Assembly (NCBI RefSeq): GCF_047663525.1
Contig: NC_092611.1
Location: forward strand, 2,889,001 to 2,953,000
Source of the DNA: Anas platyrhynchos
Lineage: Eukaryota; Chordata; Aves; Anseriformes; Anatidae
Length of the DNA: 64,000 nucleotides
Direction: 5' to 3'
Part shown: positions 1 through 15,200 of the stretch, piece by piece
Position numbering within the stretch: the stretch's first letter is position 1
Layout: every line of letters begins with the position of its first letter
Program-made: the position numbers and the translations under genes
Notes under the pieces: model-generated
What the model was told of the DNA's origin: nothing
Seen by the model: only the letters and a program-made list of their open reading frames with translations
The model's database searches: none

Positions 1-84
1 ATAAGCACTTCACAAATTAACCTAGATGCATCTCAGTTCACACTAACTTCTAGCACGTGGATTACAAGCAACCCATATACCTAC

Positions 85-213
85 CTCCGCTATGTCGAGA
101 CAGATCTGGAAGTACGACACCAAAATTATTTGTCCCTTCATGAATGACGGGATGTTTAGGAATGCCTACTGGTGGAGATGGAGCCTGAGTGTTTTTCGAG
201 GATGATGTTCTTT
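85..213 (-). CDS. CDON: CDON exon: linker between FNIII-1 and FNIII-2
   Basis: 129 nt, phase 1 to 1, residues 677-719. It is short and easily missed. Reading it in phase gives [20 protein letters not shown], then NNFGVV and DLSRHSG, which align with the mammalian linker. Acceptor TTCTTAG ends at 214; donor GTAGGT starts at 84. It is the last CDON exon in the window; FNIII-2 should begin in the next exon to the left. Confidence 0.92.
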
Positions 214-3200
214 CTAAGAAATGTTTGATATACAGTCAATCAATTCAGGGATTGGATAAGAAAGTGCTGTTCATTGCTTCTTGCAACATGCTTGCTCTGC
301 AAAATCACATGCTATAGCGCAGAGGGATAAAGCCCTGGCTCCAAATCACAACTCACACAGTCAAGATAGCAATTAGGAAGTTTCTTCAGGGGAGCAAGAG
401 AGGAAACCTCTTCCATCCACAGTGCAAGAGTCCCTGGGCTGGTACGTGACTGTGCTAACATCTTCAGTACTGTACTGTGCTTTGTGGTGGTACTTGCTGA
501 CTGCTACCTGAGTTTTGAAGTTCTCTCATCACAAAATCACAACAGGCAGAAAAAAAAAAAGAGTACACTAAAATCTACATCTAGAAAAAGAAGTTAAAAA
601 AATACTGTGGAAACTGGTTACAGCTGGACCCAGGATACTGGCTTGAAGGGGCTTTTGGCCTGTGTCAATACAGCCATAAGTACTTAAGTACGTATCATGA
701 CTTCACAGATTTCACAATACTACATTTTTAACAAAATTTTGAACTATCCTGTTCTTGTACAGAAGTATGAAAAAAATATATATTTTTATATGCTTGAGAG
801 TACAGCCCACAGCTTCCAAGCTTGAAAGAAAAAATTACTTCGACTGGAAACACTCTTTTGCTTGTTGTCTGCACGCAACAATCAAAACAGCTGGCTCCTG
901 GTCAAAACCACTGAGATATTTTTACTGAAGCTTCTGCAAATCAAACCAGAAGCAGTACTGCTTTTACGATATGAAAACTTAAAGGCGACTGTGCAATTCA
1001 AACAGTTTCTGTTGATACTCTGTGCAGAAACCTGAACCAAGGACAGACTGATTCCTGACCACAATTAAGCTCATTTAAGCAATAGAAAATTTTCCTGTAT
1101 AAAAATCTCCACAATCACGTCAAAAATAAAACTATCATACATTTAATGGCCTTTACTTACCAACAGACCTGGTACTGCTCAGGAAAGCTTGCCCTACAGC
1201 TATTTTAGCTATTAGAGGCTGTTCTTCAGCAACTGTATTGCAGAACATTTCATACATGTATATGGCTCAGCAGACAACATACAGCTGACGTAATTTAAAT
1301 AAATGTCCTCTTTAAAGCCTAGGACACAGGGAGCATTGTGCTGCACCTACCTTTGCTGGTGCGAAATGTCAGCATAGCAGGCTGGCCTTCGCCAGCAGCA
1401 CTCCTCGCCACCATTAAAACTTCATACAGGCTTGAAGGCTCCAGCTCGGTGAGCCGGAGCTCGTTCTCACTGCCAGGGACACGCACCGTGTGCCAGCTCC
1501 CCGCTGCACTGACGCTGTCGTCCAGCTGCATGGGACAGCAAGACAAAGTTCAACATCAGCAATGAATTACATCAAACTCAATGTAGCGCTCAAATCCCTA
1601 ATTGCTTTAGCACACAAATATCCAGAGGACCTCTGCAACTTGCCAAATTTCCTCATGTTTTCCTATATCTAACTATGGTACATTTGTTGGGTGTTGCCAT
1701 CTGCAAGTACTTTGGCCACAAATCAGCATTTCTGCAAGTGTCTTCACAGTGCTCCTTCCATAGGCTTCTCTTGCGTTCCCTCTCCACACAAACGTGCTTA
1801 TTTTTGAAAAAACAGATCACTTCATCTTTCATCTAAAACTAGTGAGAGTCCAAGTTATTTTAAATACTTCAACCAGCCTTTAGCTTGGGGATGTTGGGGT
1901 GTGCGTGTGTGTCATTAAAGGCTGGACCTAACGCCCTAATAAGAAAGATATGTTCCCTGAACTATTCCAGCTTTTCCTGCGCTTAAGCATTTCAAAATAT
2001 TTACTGGCTAAAATGGGCAACAAAAGTATGTCTTAGTTACTTCTGGAAGCTGGAAAAGAAAAGTCAGAGAGAGCAAAGATTTGGTTTTTACTAATGCATT
2101 TTTCCAAAAAACAACACTTTTTAATTTTAAAATTTAAACAGTGAAATCACCATTTAAGAAAGAAAAGAGACTGAGGGTAGTCACCCCCAAATCCCAAACA
2201 AAAAGACAAAGACTCTAGCAAAAATAAACTACTACACAATGTAAGATTTTAATATAACATGGAAGGCAGGTCTAAATGCCACGGATTATCAATGGTTATG
2301 CCAGCAGTCTTTGTTCAAGTATTCCCCTCTGTAGAGACCCCTCTTTCAAAGTTTTAATTCCCCCTCATTTTTTTTTCCTTTTTTTTTTTTTTTTTTCAAA
2401 AGAGAGAAATTAAAAAAAATAATTTATGGCAACGTAAACACCGCCATAAAATAACATAGTAAGCTCCCTACTGAGAAATGCATGAGTGAGCACATTTAAC
2501 GTGGAAAGGATTGTTATGAGTGAAGGGTAAGCATCAGAAAGGTCAAATAAGTATTCAAAGCTTTCAGTGCTTACGTGAAACAGCTACCTTTGGATGAGAA
2601 ATTGTATCAACAGACTTTGGCATTAGGTTTTCAGGAACTAACAGGTCAAAAATCTAAGCGTTCCCCCCAGGCTAAGACAAGATCAGGATGTAGAGGATTA
2701 AAAAGCTTATGAAAAATAAAACAAACAGCTCTGCCATACAGAAAACTTCACTTGGAAGAACGGGCATAGGCATTGCTTAGTTCTGATTTTTGTCAGAACA
2801 GCTCACTGCTGACACACCATATTTAAGGACATGACATGTATCTGCTTAAGGAATATTAGTTCACTTTCGTATTTGGTAATTTCAGTTTAAAATAGTCTCT
2901 TCGGGATGCAAGGTAGCAAATTCTTTGACAGATTAGTCTAATACTCATCTTCCCTTCTGATCTCAAGTGTACCCACCGCAAACCAGATTCAGGCTTGCTC
3001 ACATGAATGCATTTCTAACATCACTGAAATTGCATATAACATGCCCTGGAGCCCAATTCCCCAGAGACCATAATGATACCGTAAAGGAAATAAAAGCTTG
3101 GGCTCCCCCAAATAAATCTCATTTAAATCTTGATAGAACAGCATACTTGTGACCAACTTCAGTCATCCCTAAAATAAGCTGCCTGTGTGGCCACAATAAA

Positions 3201-6200
3201 GCTGTGGTTCAACTACGTTCTATATTCTCTCTGGCCTGACACCACATTCTTGTTAACACCAGCAATGCAACAATTATTGGTTCCTTGAGAAACCTAAAAC
3301 AATGAAATCCATCTGCTGTGGTGCACTGCTTCAGCGCTGCGATGAAATATTACCTTGCGGTATTTAACAAAATAGGCATTGATGGGCAAGCCGCCATCCC
3401 GTCCCGAACGCCACACCAGGGTGTATTTGTCCGGCTTGAGAGTCTGCGGGGGACTGAGGATGATGGGGGCTTCTGGGGCGGAGATGCTATTCAAGGGCTT
3501 TTCTGTCACAGCTGCATCAAAATGCAGCTTTGTTGGAGGCAAGCTTGAAACCGCTGTTTCCACACCAAAGTCACCATCGCTTTCATTGCTCTGGACAATC
3601 TCCACAGGAGCCATTTCTTCTGCTGCTGCTTTCGTGCCAGTTTCTAAGGGAACTGTAAAGGGAGGAGTCTGGTTACATCTCTGAGATGACGTATATTCGC
3701 CCCACACAGAGGGGACACTAAATCATTTAAGAACGTCATTTCCAAACAAACCCTGCTGCAAAGCCAGCTCAAGGGATCCCCACGCAGGCCTGGCCGTAGT
3801 GCCAAGCTGAACCTTTGCATGCTGGCTTTCTGCTCTTTTTTTTTTTGTGGCATTTCACAGTAGCAAAGAGAAAACCTGAAATGCAGTGTCCACGGGCACG
3901 CTTTGATTACCATCTCCAAGAAATTAAGTAGCAGCAATGTATGTTAGAAGTAAAAACACAGACAGAGCTACACTTGTGACACAAACGGAGTAATTTTAAA
4001 TTAATTGCAGTTGTACAAGGAACTTTTCATGCCCTGAATTGGCGTGCACACAAGAGGACATTCTCCTACCTCAGTTTCTGAGGTTTTAGCTGTAATTTCA
4101 ATCAGCTTTGAAAGCTGCACGACCCGACTATTTCATTTGAAAATTTATGCCGAGAACAAACTCGGTTTACAGGCAGATCTAACATGCAATTTAATACCAA
4201 CGCATTTCTAGAAATCCTGCTCCAGCCTCCTCCAGCCTATTTACTTTGCCCGGTTTGAAATAAAAAAAAATAAAAAAATAATATCAGTAGTTCGAAAGAG
4301 ACCACGAGACAGAAAAATACTGTTTGGCTGATGCAGGGCTTGTCAGCATTCCATCCAGGAAAGGGGTGGCAGGTTGGACATCTGAGATTATCCAGGACAA
4401 GAAAATGTCAGTGCTTCAGATGAGAGCATTTGGGAACCAGCACAGCCCTTAAAGGTTGCATGCTGCTATGTCAGGACTGCCAGATGTTCTTAGCCCTGTC
4501 CTTTCTTTCAGATTTGTGTAGGTTTATGTTACGTGCAGGGGTCTGGAAGGGGAAGGGAATGAAGGGAACTTGGTTTACAAAACAAACAAATTCCTTGGTA
4601 ATGTAAAGCCTCGGCAGTGTTAGCCTGGCTGACTCAAATTCCTCCAAACCTCCATTAAAATACCAGCAGCAAGTGTGGCTGCTATTTTGGGCCACTTTTT
4701 AAAAAGCTGTGAAGGGAAGGAAAGTTCTCTTTTCAAACTGAAGACACTCTGCAAGCATGTGCTGTTTGTTTCTTCCTATTTGTTTAGGAATGCTAAAAAA
4801 TTCAGGGGCAGCAGAAGGGAACAACGCAAGGAGAAGCCCCCATAGCCAGACATAGTTTGCTTAAAATGTCAGAAACCCTAGGACGACCTCAAAGTGAAAG
4901 GATATCTACTACAGTCAGTAAGCAGTGGGAAAGTGATGCATTGCCACACATTAATATTGGAAACAAATGCTGTATTCACTTGAGGAGCCAGAAGGCCCAG
5001 TGCATTGTGACGGACTCAGAGGATTTGTGGGTGGGCACAACATGGTTCGATGCCTGCTGGCATGGGGAAATGGACTGCTGCGCATGGAGAATTAGTTGTG
5101 GTTTAGGCTGGTGACAGGAGACCTGCAGTTGTTGCTGTGTTTATTGCTCCAAGAAGGGAGTCATCAACAACTGGCAAATAATTTGTATTTTGCTTTTGGA
5201 AAAACAACCCTGGGTAACAATTTCCATTAAGCAATTCAGAGCTGAGCTCTTTTTACTAAGTTTCTGGTATAATTGCTACCCATACAAACCAGTACATCAG
5301 ACTTCCGTTGGCTGCTGTGTCATCATGTAACTCTCTCCAGCTGCTGCAAGAGCATCATCCCTTCCCCCTTCACTTCTTCAGGCTTTCTCTTCTTCCTCAT
5401 CTGCCTAGCCCCACCTCAGAACAAAAGCGTGACTCAACTGGGTCAGACCAAAGGATGAAGTGCCCCAAGATCTCATCTCCAACAGTGACCAGAAGTAGAA
5501 TTTAGGGAAGGTTTTAAGCCTGTTCATCTCCAGCCTTTCATAATGCTTCAGTAACAGTATTTCTAGTTCAACAGGGTGCTGTGAAAAAAAAAAATACTCC
5601 CTTGCAAACAGAGAAGCACTGAGCATCCCAAGTTGAAGCATCAGGAGAATGTATTCACAGCTTTTACTTGTACGCTCTGTAATACCCCATGTTTTATAGC
5701 TCACTATCATGTTTCACCTTTGGGTGCCTCACTTTGAAGACAGAGCCCTCATTCGTTTCAGTCTCTTCTCCTGCAGAAACTGTTCCATATCCATATGAAT
5801 CCCCCTGCCAGGTTTTACAGCATCTTTACTACTTATTCTACACCCGTCTTTAATCAGGGCTGCAGATGTACAAGCAGTTTTCAACCTGTTGGCATTCCTT
5901 TTATTTGTATGGCAGCAGAGCAACCTTTGTATTTTGTCATCAGTGCTGTCTCTGCTGTGCAAACAGATCACATTCCCAGGCATTTCTTCCCCGCTTCTTA
6001 AACAACCAAAGGATCCCCCCTTCTACGAGCTTGCTAAGTACGTTAGCAAAGGCTGGGAAAGTGCTCTGAAAATGTGAACATAGCACATCAGTGAAGTCAC
6101 CCCCGCCTGGCAAGCCTTTCAAATTACCCTAAAACTTCTCAGACATGTCTGGCCTCTATAAAAGATAGCTTGAGCCTGCTTTCCAATATAACATCAACCT

Positions 6201-9200
6201 AACTCTAGCAAACACTGCTCTTTCTTGGGTTTTGTACTAACCTGCCTGCCACTTGGATTTCCTGCAGTGTATTTTTCTCCTTAATTTCCATTCGACAAAA
6301 GTTATTTTGAAGAATTAAGTGTAATTAGTAGCTATGGAAAGATACTACCATACATGCAAACACCACAACTGTCTAAAAAGACTTAAAATAAATGTTATGC
6401 CTATAGGATGCTAAGGCTATTGTTTTATACTTTGTTTTCTCACTATGATGGTGGCTTAAGTTGCCCTGCCTGTTTTTAAGACCATGCAATGGATCAGGTC
6501 ACGGAACAGATCCAGCAGAAAATAAAATAAAATTTAAAAAACAAACAAACAAAAAAAAAACAACAACAACAAAAAAAAACATTTTTCAGCCAAATAATCT
6601 TTTACTCTGTGCTTGAGCAAGGCAAATTACAGAGACAAGCTGCTGAGGCAGAGAGCTTCTTATATTAATCCTACCACCAATGAAATGCACTGGAATCACA
6701 GCTTAAGCATTTCTGAAGCACCTGAACAACTGACTACCTGGCACAAATTCTTCATTAGAATTTCTAAATGTTTGAGCATGTCTCCTGGCATGGATGGGAA
6801 CTGTTTAAAAACCTTAACAGCTCCCAGAAACTACTTAAGGAGTTTTATATCAAAACCAAATGCCATAACCACCTTCTACATCATAATCAGCAGCATATTA
6901 GAAACCGATAAAAGTTAATAAACAAAACATTAAACTTGAACTTACTGCCATAAAATTCTGAGGCAAAGCAGTGTGATTTTTCTGTTTGATACAGATCGAA
7001 TTCTGTGATGATATTTAGCTTTGTTTCCTCTTAGCAAGGTCCAGCAATAATTTATAAATAAAACTATATGATGGGATCACTTTCATTAGTTCCCCCCCTT
7101 TCCTCTAAGAGAACCTTTCAGCATATTTTCACATCATATAAATGAGTTTAACTGGTGATAGAGAACTTTAAGTATGGGACCACGTATATGGAGAATCTTA
7201 AAATGCACTGACATTCTGTTAAACGTCCAGAGACAAGATACTGTAGCAGATGAAAAACTAAGTCACTTCATGTAATTAAAACCTGTACCTTAGTTGTTGT
7301 GGATGGAATTTATGAAGGGAACTTAAAATTGTACTAACATAACATTCCAATGTCAAAAAAAGACAGTACTTCTTTCCCTATCTTGCCTTTAATTAAGAAT
7401 TCTCTTTTCCTAGCAGCACAGCACCCACCTTGGAAAGTTTCTTAATCACATATTAGAATGCTAAGCACCATGCAATACACACAGCCATTTCCTCTCTGCC
7501 TATCAGTTGAGGAAAGAGGGAAAGGAGAAAGAGGACCATGAAGGCAGCTTGGACCCCTCTGCTGTGTTTCCCCAGGATACCTCCACTACCTACCTTCATT
7601 TTAATTCTTACTTAGATGCATTTCTCACCTAAATCTGTACGCTGACTACCTCTACTCTCCGTGTTACGGCACTAGATTCCATATTGGTTTTGTGATTCAG
7701 GCTTACCAACTGTGAGGAAGGCTTCCGACTTCGCAGAGCCATGCTCGTTGATGGCTTCGCAGGTATATTCCCCCACACGACCTGGAGTCACATTCCGAAT
7801 GTGCAAGGAACTTGACCCTGCTTGAGATGCGGTGAAATAGGTGGTGGGCTCTGCAATGGTGCTGCCCTGCATTGCTTGGGAAGGTTCTTGTGGGTTTGGA
7901 TGAAGCACCTGGGAGGGGTGGCTGGTAATGAGGCCTCTGCTATCATACCAATGGATCACAGGAACGGGCAGGCCAGTGGCGTTGCAGGACAGTGTGACAT
8001 CCCCACCTTCTGTCACACTGACACTTGCTGGTGGAGAAACTATAACTGGCCTTGACCCACTGCCTAAGGAAAAAGGCCAAAAAATAAGTGTGGTTAAGGA
8101 ACATGTTTAATGCCAAACTGAGTCAATGCAATTAAAAAAAGAAGTCATGCACACATCTTGTTAATCATTTCAACTGTTATTCCTTGTCTAGATGGCTTCT
8201 CTAGACTTCCTTTCCAGACTTAAGAGATCAGATGAAATTTATGCTTAGAGAAGACTTGTAGAAAACCACACTGAAAACACACTACCTTTTCCATACATGA
8301 AGGGGTTGACTGTCAAGGAGGAACATATGCATGCCTGGCTTAGCCCACTCCACAGGCGAACAGGTAATAGTATCTGTTAACCAGTACATCTCACATCAAT
8401 TTGAATTTAGTTAAAAAAATATGCCAAAAATGACACAAAATGGCAAGAAAACAAGAAACGTAAAGTTCTTGTCCATGTCTGTGTAATAGCAGAAATCAAG
8501 TTCTGCAGTATTGCAAAATATCTTAGACTGAAGAGTGACCAAAAGCACTGTAGGTACCTGCTAGTCTGATACTAGCGAGTGTGCATTAACTCCAGATCTG
8601 AAAATCGTTTTGTAAACTGAGGGTATGAAAAAGTCATTACTCAGCAGCCAATACTGGTAAGAATACCAGTTCATCCAGCACAACAGTACCCTGATTCCAT
8701 TTAAGAATAAATTGTATCAAGTTCAACCAATTGACTTAATTGCAGCTGGTAATCTACACTTTAATTATCAGATAACCGCAATACAGAAACACCTACTGCT
8801 TTTCAAATTCAACTGAGAGCACCTTATTTGTAAGATTTGTCACATATAGTGGTCAGAAGCAAATAGATACATAATCAAGTTGGGGGGGAAAAAATAAAGT
8901 TTCAAGTAGAAATGCTTAATTTGAGTTCTTGTAGGCCTGCAACTGCTCCTACCTGGCTGTACATAAAGTCTCCCAGTGGACTGCACAAATCCAATCCCAT
9001 TGTTTGCTACACACTGGTACAAGCCAGAGTCCTCTGCAATGACACCGTGGATCTGCAGGCTGTTTCCCAATAGCAGGTGCCGTGGAGAATGATTGAGGGG
9101 AGCTGCATTGTGCAGCCAGGTGAGGGTTGGAGCAGGGCTTCCATGGACATCACACCAGAAATGCACAGTTGCTCCAGCAGCCACAGTTTCATCTTGCAGT

Positions 9201-12200
9201 CCCTTGGAAATTGAGACTGGCTCTAAGAAGAGAAATAATTTTACATTGTATGTTGATCTTAGCCTAAATCCTGAAAAATAATACTGTGAAATATTAAACA
9301 AACTTACCCATACAAAGGCTAAGTAAGCACCACATACTTCTGGTTCTACGCATAAGTTAAGCTGTTTTTCCCCCACATGCTTGCTTATTTTAATGGTCTT
9401 TTCCCTCTATTCCAGTGATGTTTTTATTAACAATATTAATGCAACTTATATTTTCAAAAAAAATATCTTTAGTAACATCCTCATTACAAAAGGTGTATTT
9501 TGTGTCAACAACTTATTTTCCAAGTTCCTCTAGTGTACACATTTCAAAAACCAAACAAAAACAGTCATGGAGACAAAAAACTCAAACACAGGAAAATCTG
9601 CTACAAAGGAAAAGGGAGTTTAGGAACAACTTGCAAACACATCAAGCCGGTCAAATAAGTTTCTTTAGCCTTTGTTTTTGTCCTCGACATACCACCTCTA
9701 CTTGTCAGCTTTTTGCTTACATGTATATACAGCCTCAAAAGAGAAACATCTCTGCTGCATTATTGATACAATATCCCATATATACTTGGCAAACTGCAGA
9801 AAAGTAAATAGATTGGTTCTTGCCTCAGAGTGTGTTTTCCTTTATTGTTAAATTATTTCAGACTGTAAAGGATTTGAGAAGAGATAGTCATGAATTTTAA
9901 TTTGGGAGAGATGATGAGATATGCTCATAATGAACATACCTTTATTTTACTATGCTTATGTTGAGAAAAAATACTAAGCTGCTTGCAATCTAATACCAAA
10001 AATCACAAGTATACAACCAAAACAAATATTTTGGTTAGACATCAAGATTTCTTTATTTCTTACCGAGTATCGTAAGTGAATAGTTAATGTATTTCACTAC
10101 TCCAAATTCATTTCCCACTACACAGGAATAATTTCCAGAGTCCGATGCTTCAAGCCTGTCTGATACGAGATGGGAGTGCAGCAGTTTCCACCTGCCTCTG
10201 CTCAGTGCGTCCTGGCCATCTTTCACCCAGTGGACTGAGGCTGGAGGCAGTCCACTGACAACACATTCTAGTGTCAAAGAGCTGTGCTGGGGCACTGCCA
10301 GGGTCTGGGAGACCAAGGGATGAAGTATGTGGAAGCCTTCTGAGGAAGAGCCTGGAAAAAAAAGAGACAAAACTTATCGCTAACCTAGTTTTTAAATTTC
10401 CAATTCTGTCCTCCAGTCCTGAAGCTTTACCATGTCTTTTTAAACACAGGTATTTCTCCATGTGACTAAGCACAATACTATAATTCTTGCCAAACTGATT
10501 TTTGAGCAAGATTTCTGGAACTGCAGAATTAGCCCTTGAAAAGGGAATACTGCTAAGTGATCTGTCCTCTTGGGATTTGAGAAGCAGCCTCATTGCTCCT
10601 CTGAGGCAAAGGGAAGTAAGAATTTAATGTGCAAATAGCACAGGACAATTTTTTTTTTTATTTATAATATTTGAGACCAGTGAACATTTAGGCTGATACA
10701 TCCATGCCAAAATCTTTTTCTGTGTGCTTTTTTTTTTTTGACTCAGATTTAACCACAGAAAATGAAAAATAACATTCAGCAGATATTTACCAACCACTTC
10801 ATATACAGCAGAGGACAAACATTTGATTGTCATAGTGGTAAAAATTTAAGATCTAGCCAAATGTATGATTTATTCAGTTTGAGATGTATTAATTCTGCAA
10901 AATCCAATCAAATACTTACGTGTGACTATAAGCTTACGTCCAGCAGGTTCTACTTTGAGATCATGAGTGACTGGGTTGTACACAGCACATTTGTAGGATC
11001 CCTTGTCTTCTAAAGATACATTCAAAATCTGCAGGTTTCCAGATGGAAGAATTAGGTAGTTATCTAAACAAGTAGGGAAGGAAAAATGATTATATTTAAC
11101 TTAGTTTCAGATAAAGAATTGCTTCTTTTAAATAACCTGTCATAAAAATCAATCTGTTCTAAATTTAGGATCACAAAGAGATCATACTGCTATGAAAAGG
11201 ATATTAAGTTACAAAGCTAGATTTAGATGAAGTGATTTGTGCATAAAGTTGTGCAAGTTTCTGGAAGGTTTTAAGTTACTTCAGATAAAATTCCAAGAAA
11301 GAGTTTGTTGGATATTTATATTGCTGGTTAATGCCACAAAACTTCTCACCTGTTGATTGTTCCAGCCATTTTCCCCGCACTCGAAAACGAACTTGTGCTT
11401 TAGGGTTACTTTCTGGCACCTTGCAGCCAATGAAAGCTGTGCCACCTTCCTCCGCTACAATGACAGGTTTCACCGAAGTATCAAAATTAGCTAGACCTAA
11501 AAGGGAATTGGTAAAAGGTTAAAAGCAGCAAAGGCTTGGGAAAGGTGAAGGGAAGTAATCACATTTTAAAAAAAAAAAAAAAAGCTGGTATCAAGCTGGT
11601 TATCTTTCCTGGCCCAGCATTTAAATGTTCACATCCACAGGCATGGTCCTTTCTGTATCCTGTAATACCATAAGTTTTCTGGTGTAGACATGCTTTCTTA
11701 CCCCAGGAAGGACTAGCATTTAAACAGGAATAGTGAAGAGAAAAAGTAGTCCCTATGTTCCCTGAAGTTCTCCAGGAAAAGAAAGCAGAAAAATCAGTAA
11801 GAGAAGACTGTGGTGTTAATCTTGGGCTCTGAAGGCAATACAGAAGACAATTTGAACTAACACAAGGAAGCCTTCTCATAAGAAACATTAAATTGTCTTT
11901 CTGTTTCTCTTAACACAACAGTGAGTACAATAGTATTTTCCACTCACTGCCATGAGCAGTGAGGCAAGCAGAAAGCCTCAACAATCAACAGCACCTTCAA
12001 ATTTGCTACTAAAATCTTAAAAGGAGGATAAAAGTACAAAGGCTGCTCTTCTACTCCCTTCATGTAGAAAGCATCTTCTAGGTCGAGAAGTTTTTCTATG
12101 CTAGCTACCCTTATAGCTCACTTGAGAGGGTCTTACTATGGGTCAGTACTCTACCAAAACACTTACAAGAAATTTTCCTCCCAGGGGGATTTTGGACATG

Positions 12201-15200
12201 CTCCATAGATGAGATACCCTTACAGAAAAATCACTCAAATCCTGCTTGACAAAGGCCCAATTCAGGCAGCACTGCAATCTTAAGCAGACAAATCATCCTC
12301 ATGGAGGAATACTACATTCCTATTCTCAGCACTACGTCATCCTTTCCACGTTGAAAACATTGCACTTCCTCTAAACTCTTTTAAATCAAGTAATTTACAG
12401 ATCAAGCACCAAAGACTGATAGAAGAATCAATGCTACAGAGATGGGAAATTCCACCTAGAATAGCAGAAGACAGTGCCCCCCAAAGAACAGCATTTCACT
12501 AGTGAAAACCATCTAGATGTGGATGGAAGGTGCACAAGTTCCCTTCCTTTCCTAGGCAACAATTCTGACTCATTTCTCCTCTCCTTTCTTACTGACTCTC
12601 TAGCATGCTTCTGCAACGGTATGGCAGCTCACTTGCTGCTTTTTTATCCGTTTTGAAGAAAAGTTTTCAGGAACCTTGCATTTTAAGGCATTCACTGAAG
12701 GGAATGTTATTTTCTTGAATAATATTTGCATCTGCCAGAAAGCTCTCTTAAGGTCTCTAACCCAGAGTTCAGCTAAAAAGGGGCCAATGCTAAATCAGTC
12801 AACTGTGGCTTTGCTAGTGGAGTCTTTAAAAGCCTCTAAGGATGAATATCCACAAGCTCTCCAGGGGAGCTGTTCCACATGTGCATCACCTGACAAATAT
12901 GTAAAGGGTGAGTGTCAGGAGGATAGAGCCAGGTTCTTCTCAATGACACCTAATGATAAGACAAAGGGCAATGGATGTGCACAGGAACATAGGAGGTTCC
13001 ACTTAAATATGAGAAGAAACTTTCACAGTGAGGGTGACAGAGCCCTGGAACAGGCTGCCCAGAGGGGTTGTGTAGTCTCTTTCTCTGGAGACTACAAAAC
13101 CACCTGGACGTGTTCCTGTGTGACATGATTTAGCCATCCCTGCTCTGGCAGGGGGATTGGACTACAAGATCTTTCAAGGTCCCTTCCAATCCTTCCATTC
13201 TGTGATTCTGTGTGACAGGTCTCACACGACACAGAAGACCTATCAGTGAAAAACATAACTGATCACATACTAAGTGCTGGCGGGGTGAGGGGGGGATTTA
13301 AAACTAGGCTTTTCTACAAGTCAACTAGATGAGATCTATGCAATTTGCAGAGTAAGGAAGACAAAAATTAACTTACTGCCTATTGATATCGCTGCAGCCC
13401 TACTCACAACAGCGCCCACAGTGCTGTTGGCAATGCACTGATAGTGACCAGATGTTGACAGGCTTAGAGAGACGATTGTCAAAGATCCTGACTGGATTTC
13501 CACTTCTCCCAACCTGCTGTCCAAAGGCTCTCCATTAAACAGCCAAGAAATGTGAGCTGTGGAGGGCTCAGCAGAGCAGTGTAGTTGTATGGGCGCACCA
13601 GACTTCTGGACAGTAGACAGGGGCTCAGAAGTAAAATGGGGAATTAAACCTAAAATGAAAAAAACACAATATTAAGTTCATGAACAGCATTTATTAATGC
13701 ATTTTGCATGAGCACATGCAATGAGATTAAGGATATATTGACTCATGTTGGAGACTGATCATACACTGTATTACAGCAATCCTCTTTTGTAAGGTTTGTG
13801 TCACTTCACAAACCAGACTTCTTTTATCAGTGCTGGAAGGCACTGGTTGCTTCAGGAAAAAGTTTCTCAAGAGGCATAAATATTCCTAAAAAGACTTCTC
13901 ATATCGTACACTGACAAATGCAGAGTCTCTAAACACCAATTTGGTAGTGATACTCAAGTAGGTATCACCTTTTCTTTTGCAAGAAGAAATCATTACAAAT
14001 TCCCACTCTCAAATGCCAGGGAAAACTTCTGGACAAGATTCAAACCCCATGAAGACAGTAACAATGATTAAATGAAGGTAGGTTCTGCTTAAAGGAAGGC
14101 AAGATACATCCCCAACTACAGACAATGCGAGTGTGAACATCAAATCCAAAAATTAAATCTAAACACTTGCATCCAGATATGGCTGATATCACTTGATAAA
14201 AGCATGATGAGAGACCATGTTTGCAAGAGCCAGAAAAAGGGGAAAGGCAGTAACTGCAATCACACTGGTTTTAATCAGAGTGAAACAGCACCCGTCACCT
14301 GAACAGAGTCTAGTAACACAGCTGTAGCTGATCTGTCCCATATGAAGCAGGCCCGGCCGTGATTTGTAAAATTTTAGAAATGGTAGCAGCCTGCCACGTA
14401 TTTATGCAGAACTGCCTCTGAGTCTGCAGAACTAATTAAAAATAGCAGGATAAAAACGCTGGATGAACAGCAAAGGCTCTTGATAATTCCAAATACATGG
14501 ACTTCATCAGGATGAGAATGATGAATTGGGCGCCCATTATCTTTACTGAGTCAAGACAAACAGAAACAGGAAAAGCTGCTAATAAATAAAAGGTTCGGTT
14601 GTACAAAACTTGGGTTATGAGAATCCATTTATTTGCCAGAAGAAAATTCCTGCTTGTGGAGGAAATTTTTTCCAATCCTGGCCAATGAAACATTGGGAAT
14701 TATTTCCATTTGTTTTCTATGGAATTTTCTGCTAAGGATTTTGTACAAACAGATCAAGAGAGGCAATTAACACCAATGACTCCTATTTGGTTAGAAACAT
14801 GGAAGAAAAAGTGTTTGTAAAGAGACAGAACAGCAAGGGAAAACAATTTTAGTTTGTGAGTAAGCTAAAAAAGTCCAGATAGTACAGGTCAAGACAAGAT
14901 TAAATGACATCCAAATAAGAGACAGTTTTCTTGTAGGTGGGGCTCTCAGTTCGTGCTTTTCTTCCAAAGTCAGTCTGTCCAAGCTCTGTCTATACAGATG
15001 AATTTCAGATGAGAAACTGTGCATTTTTAACAGAACCATAAACTAAACTATCTGCATAAACAAAATAAAACTGGAAATTAAAGTGTGGCTTCACTTAAAA
15101 AATATGAAATCCATAAAAATGGTATCCAAGCATTTCACAGGACTCCAGATGTACATTTTTAGCTTTTAATTAGAAAACTGTTTTTCCTATTAGTTCAGTT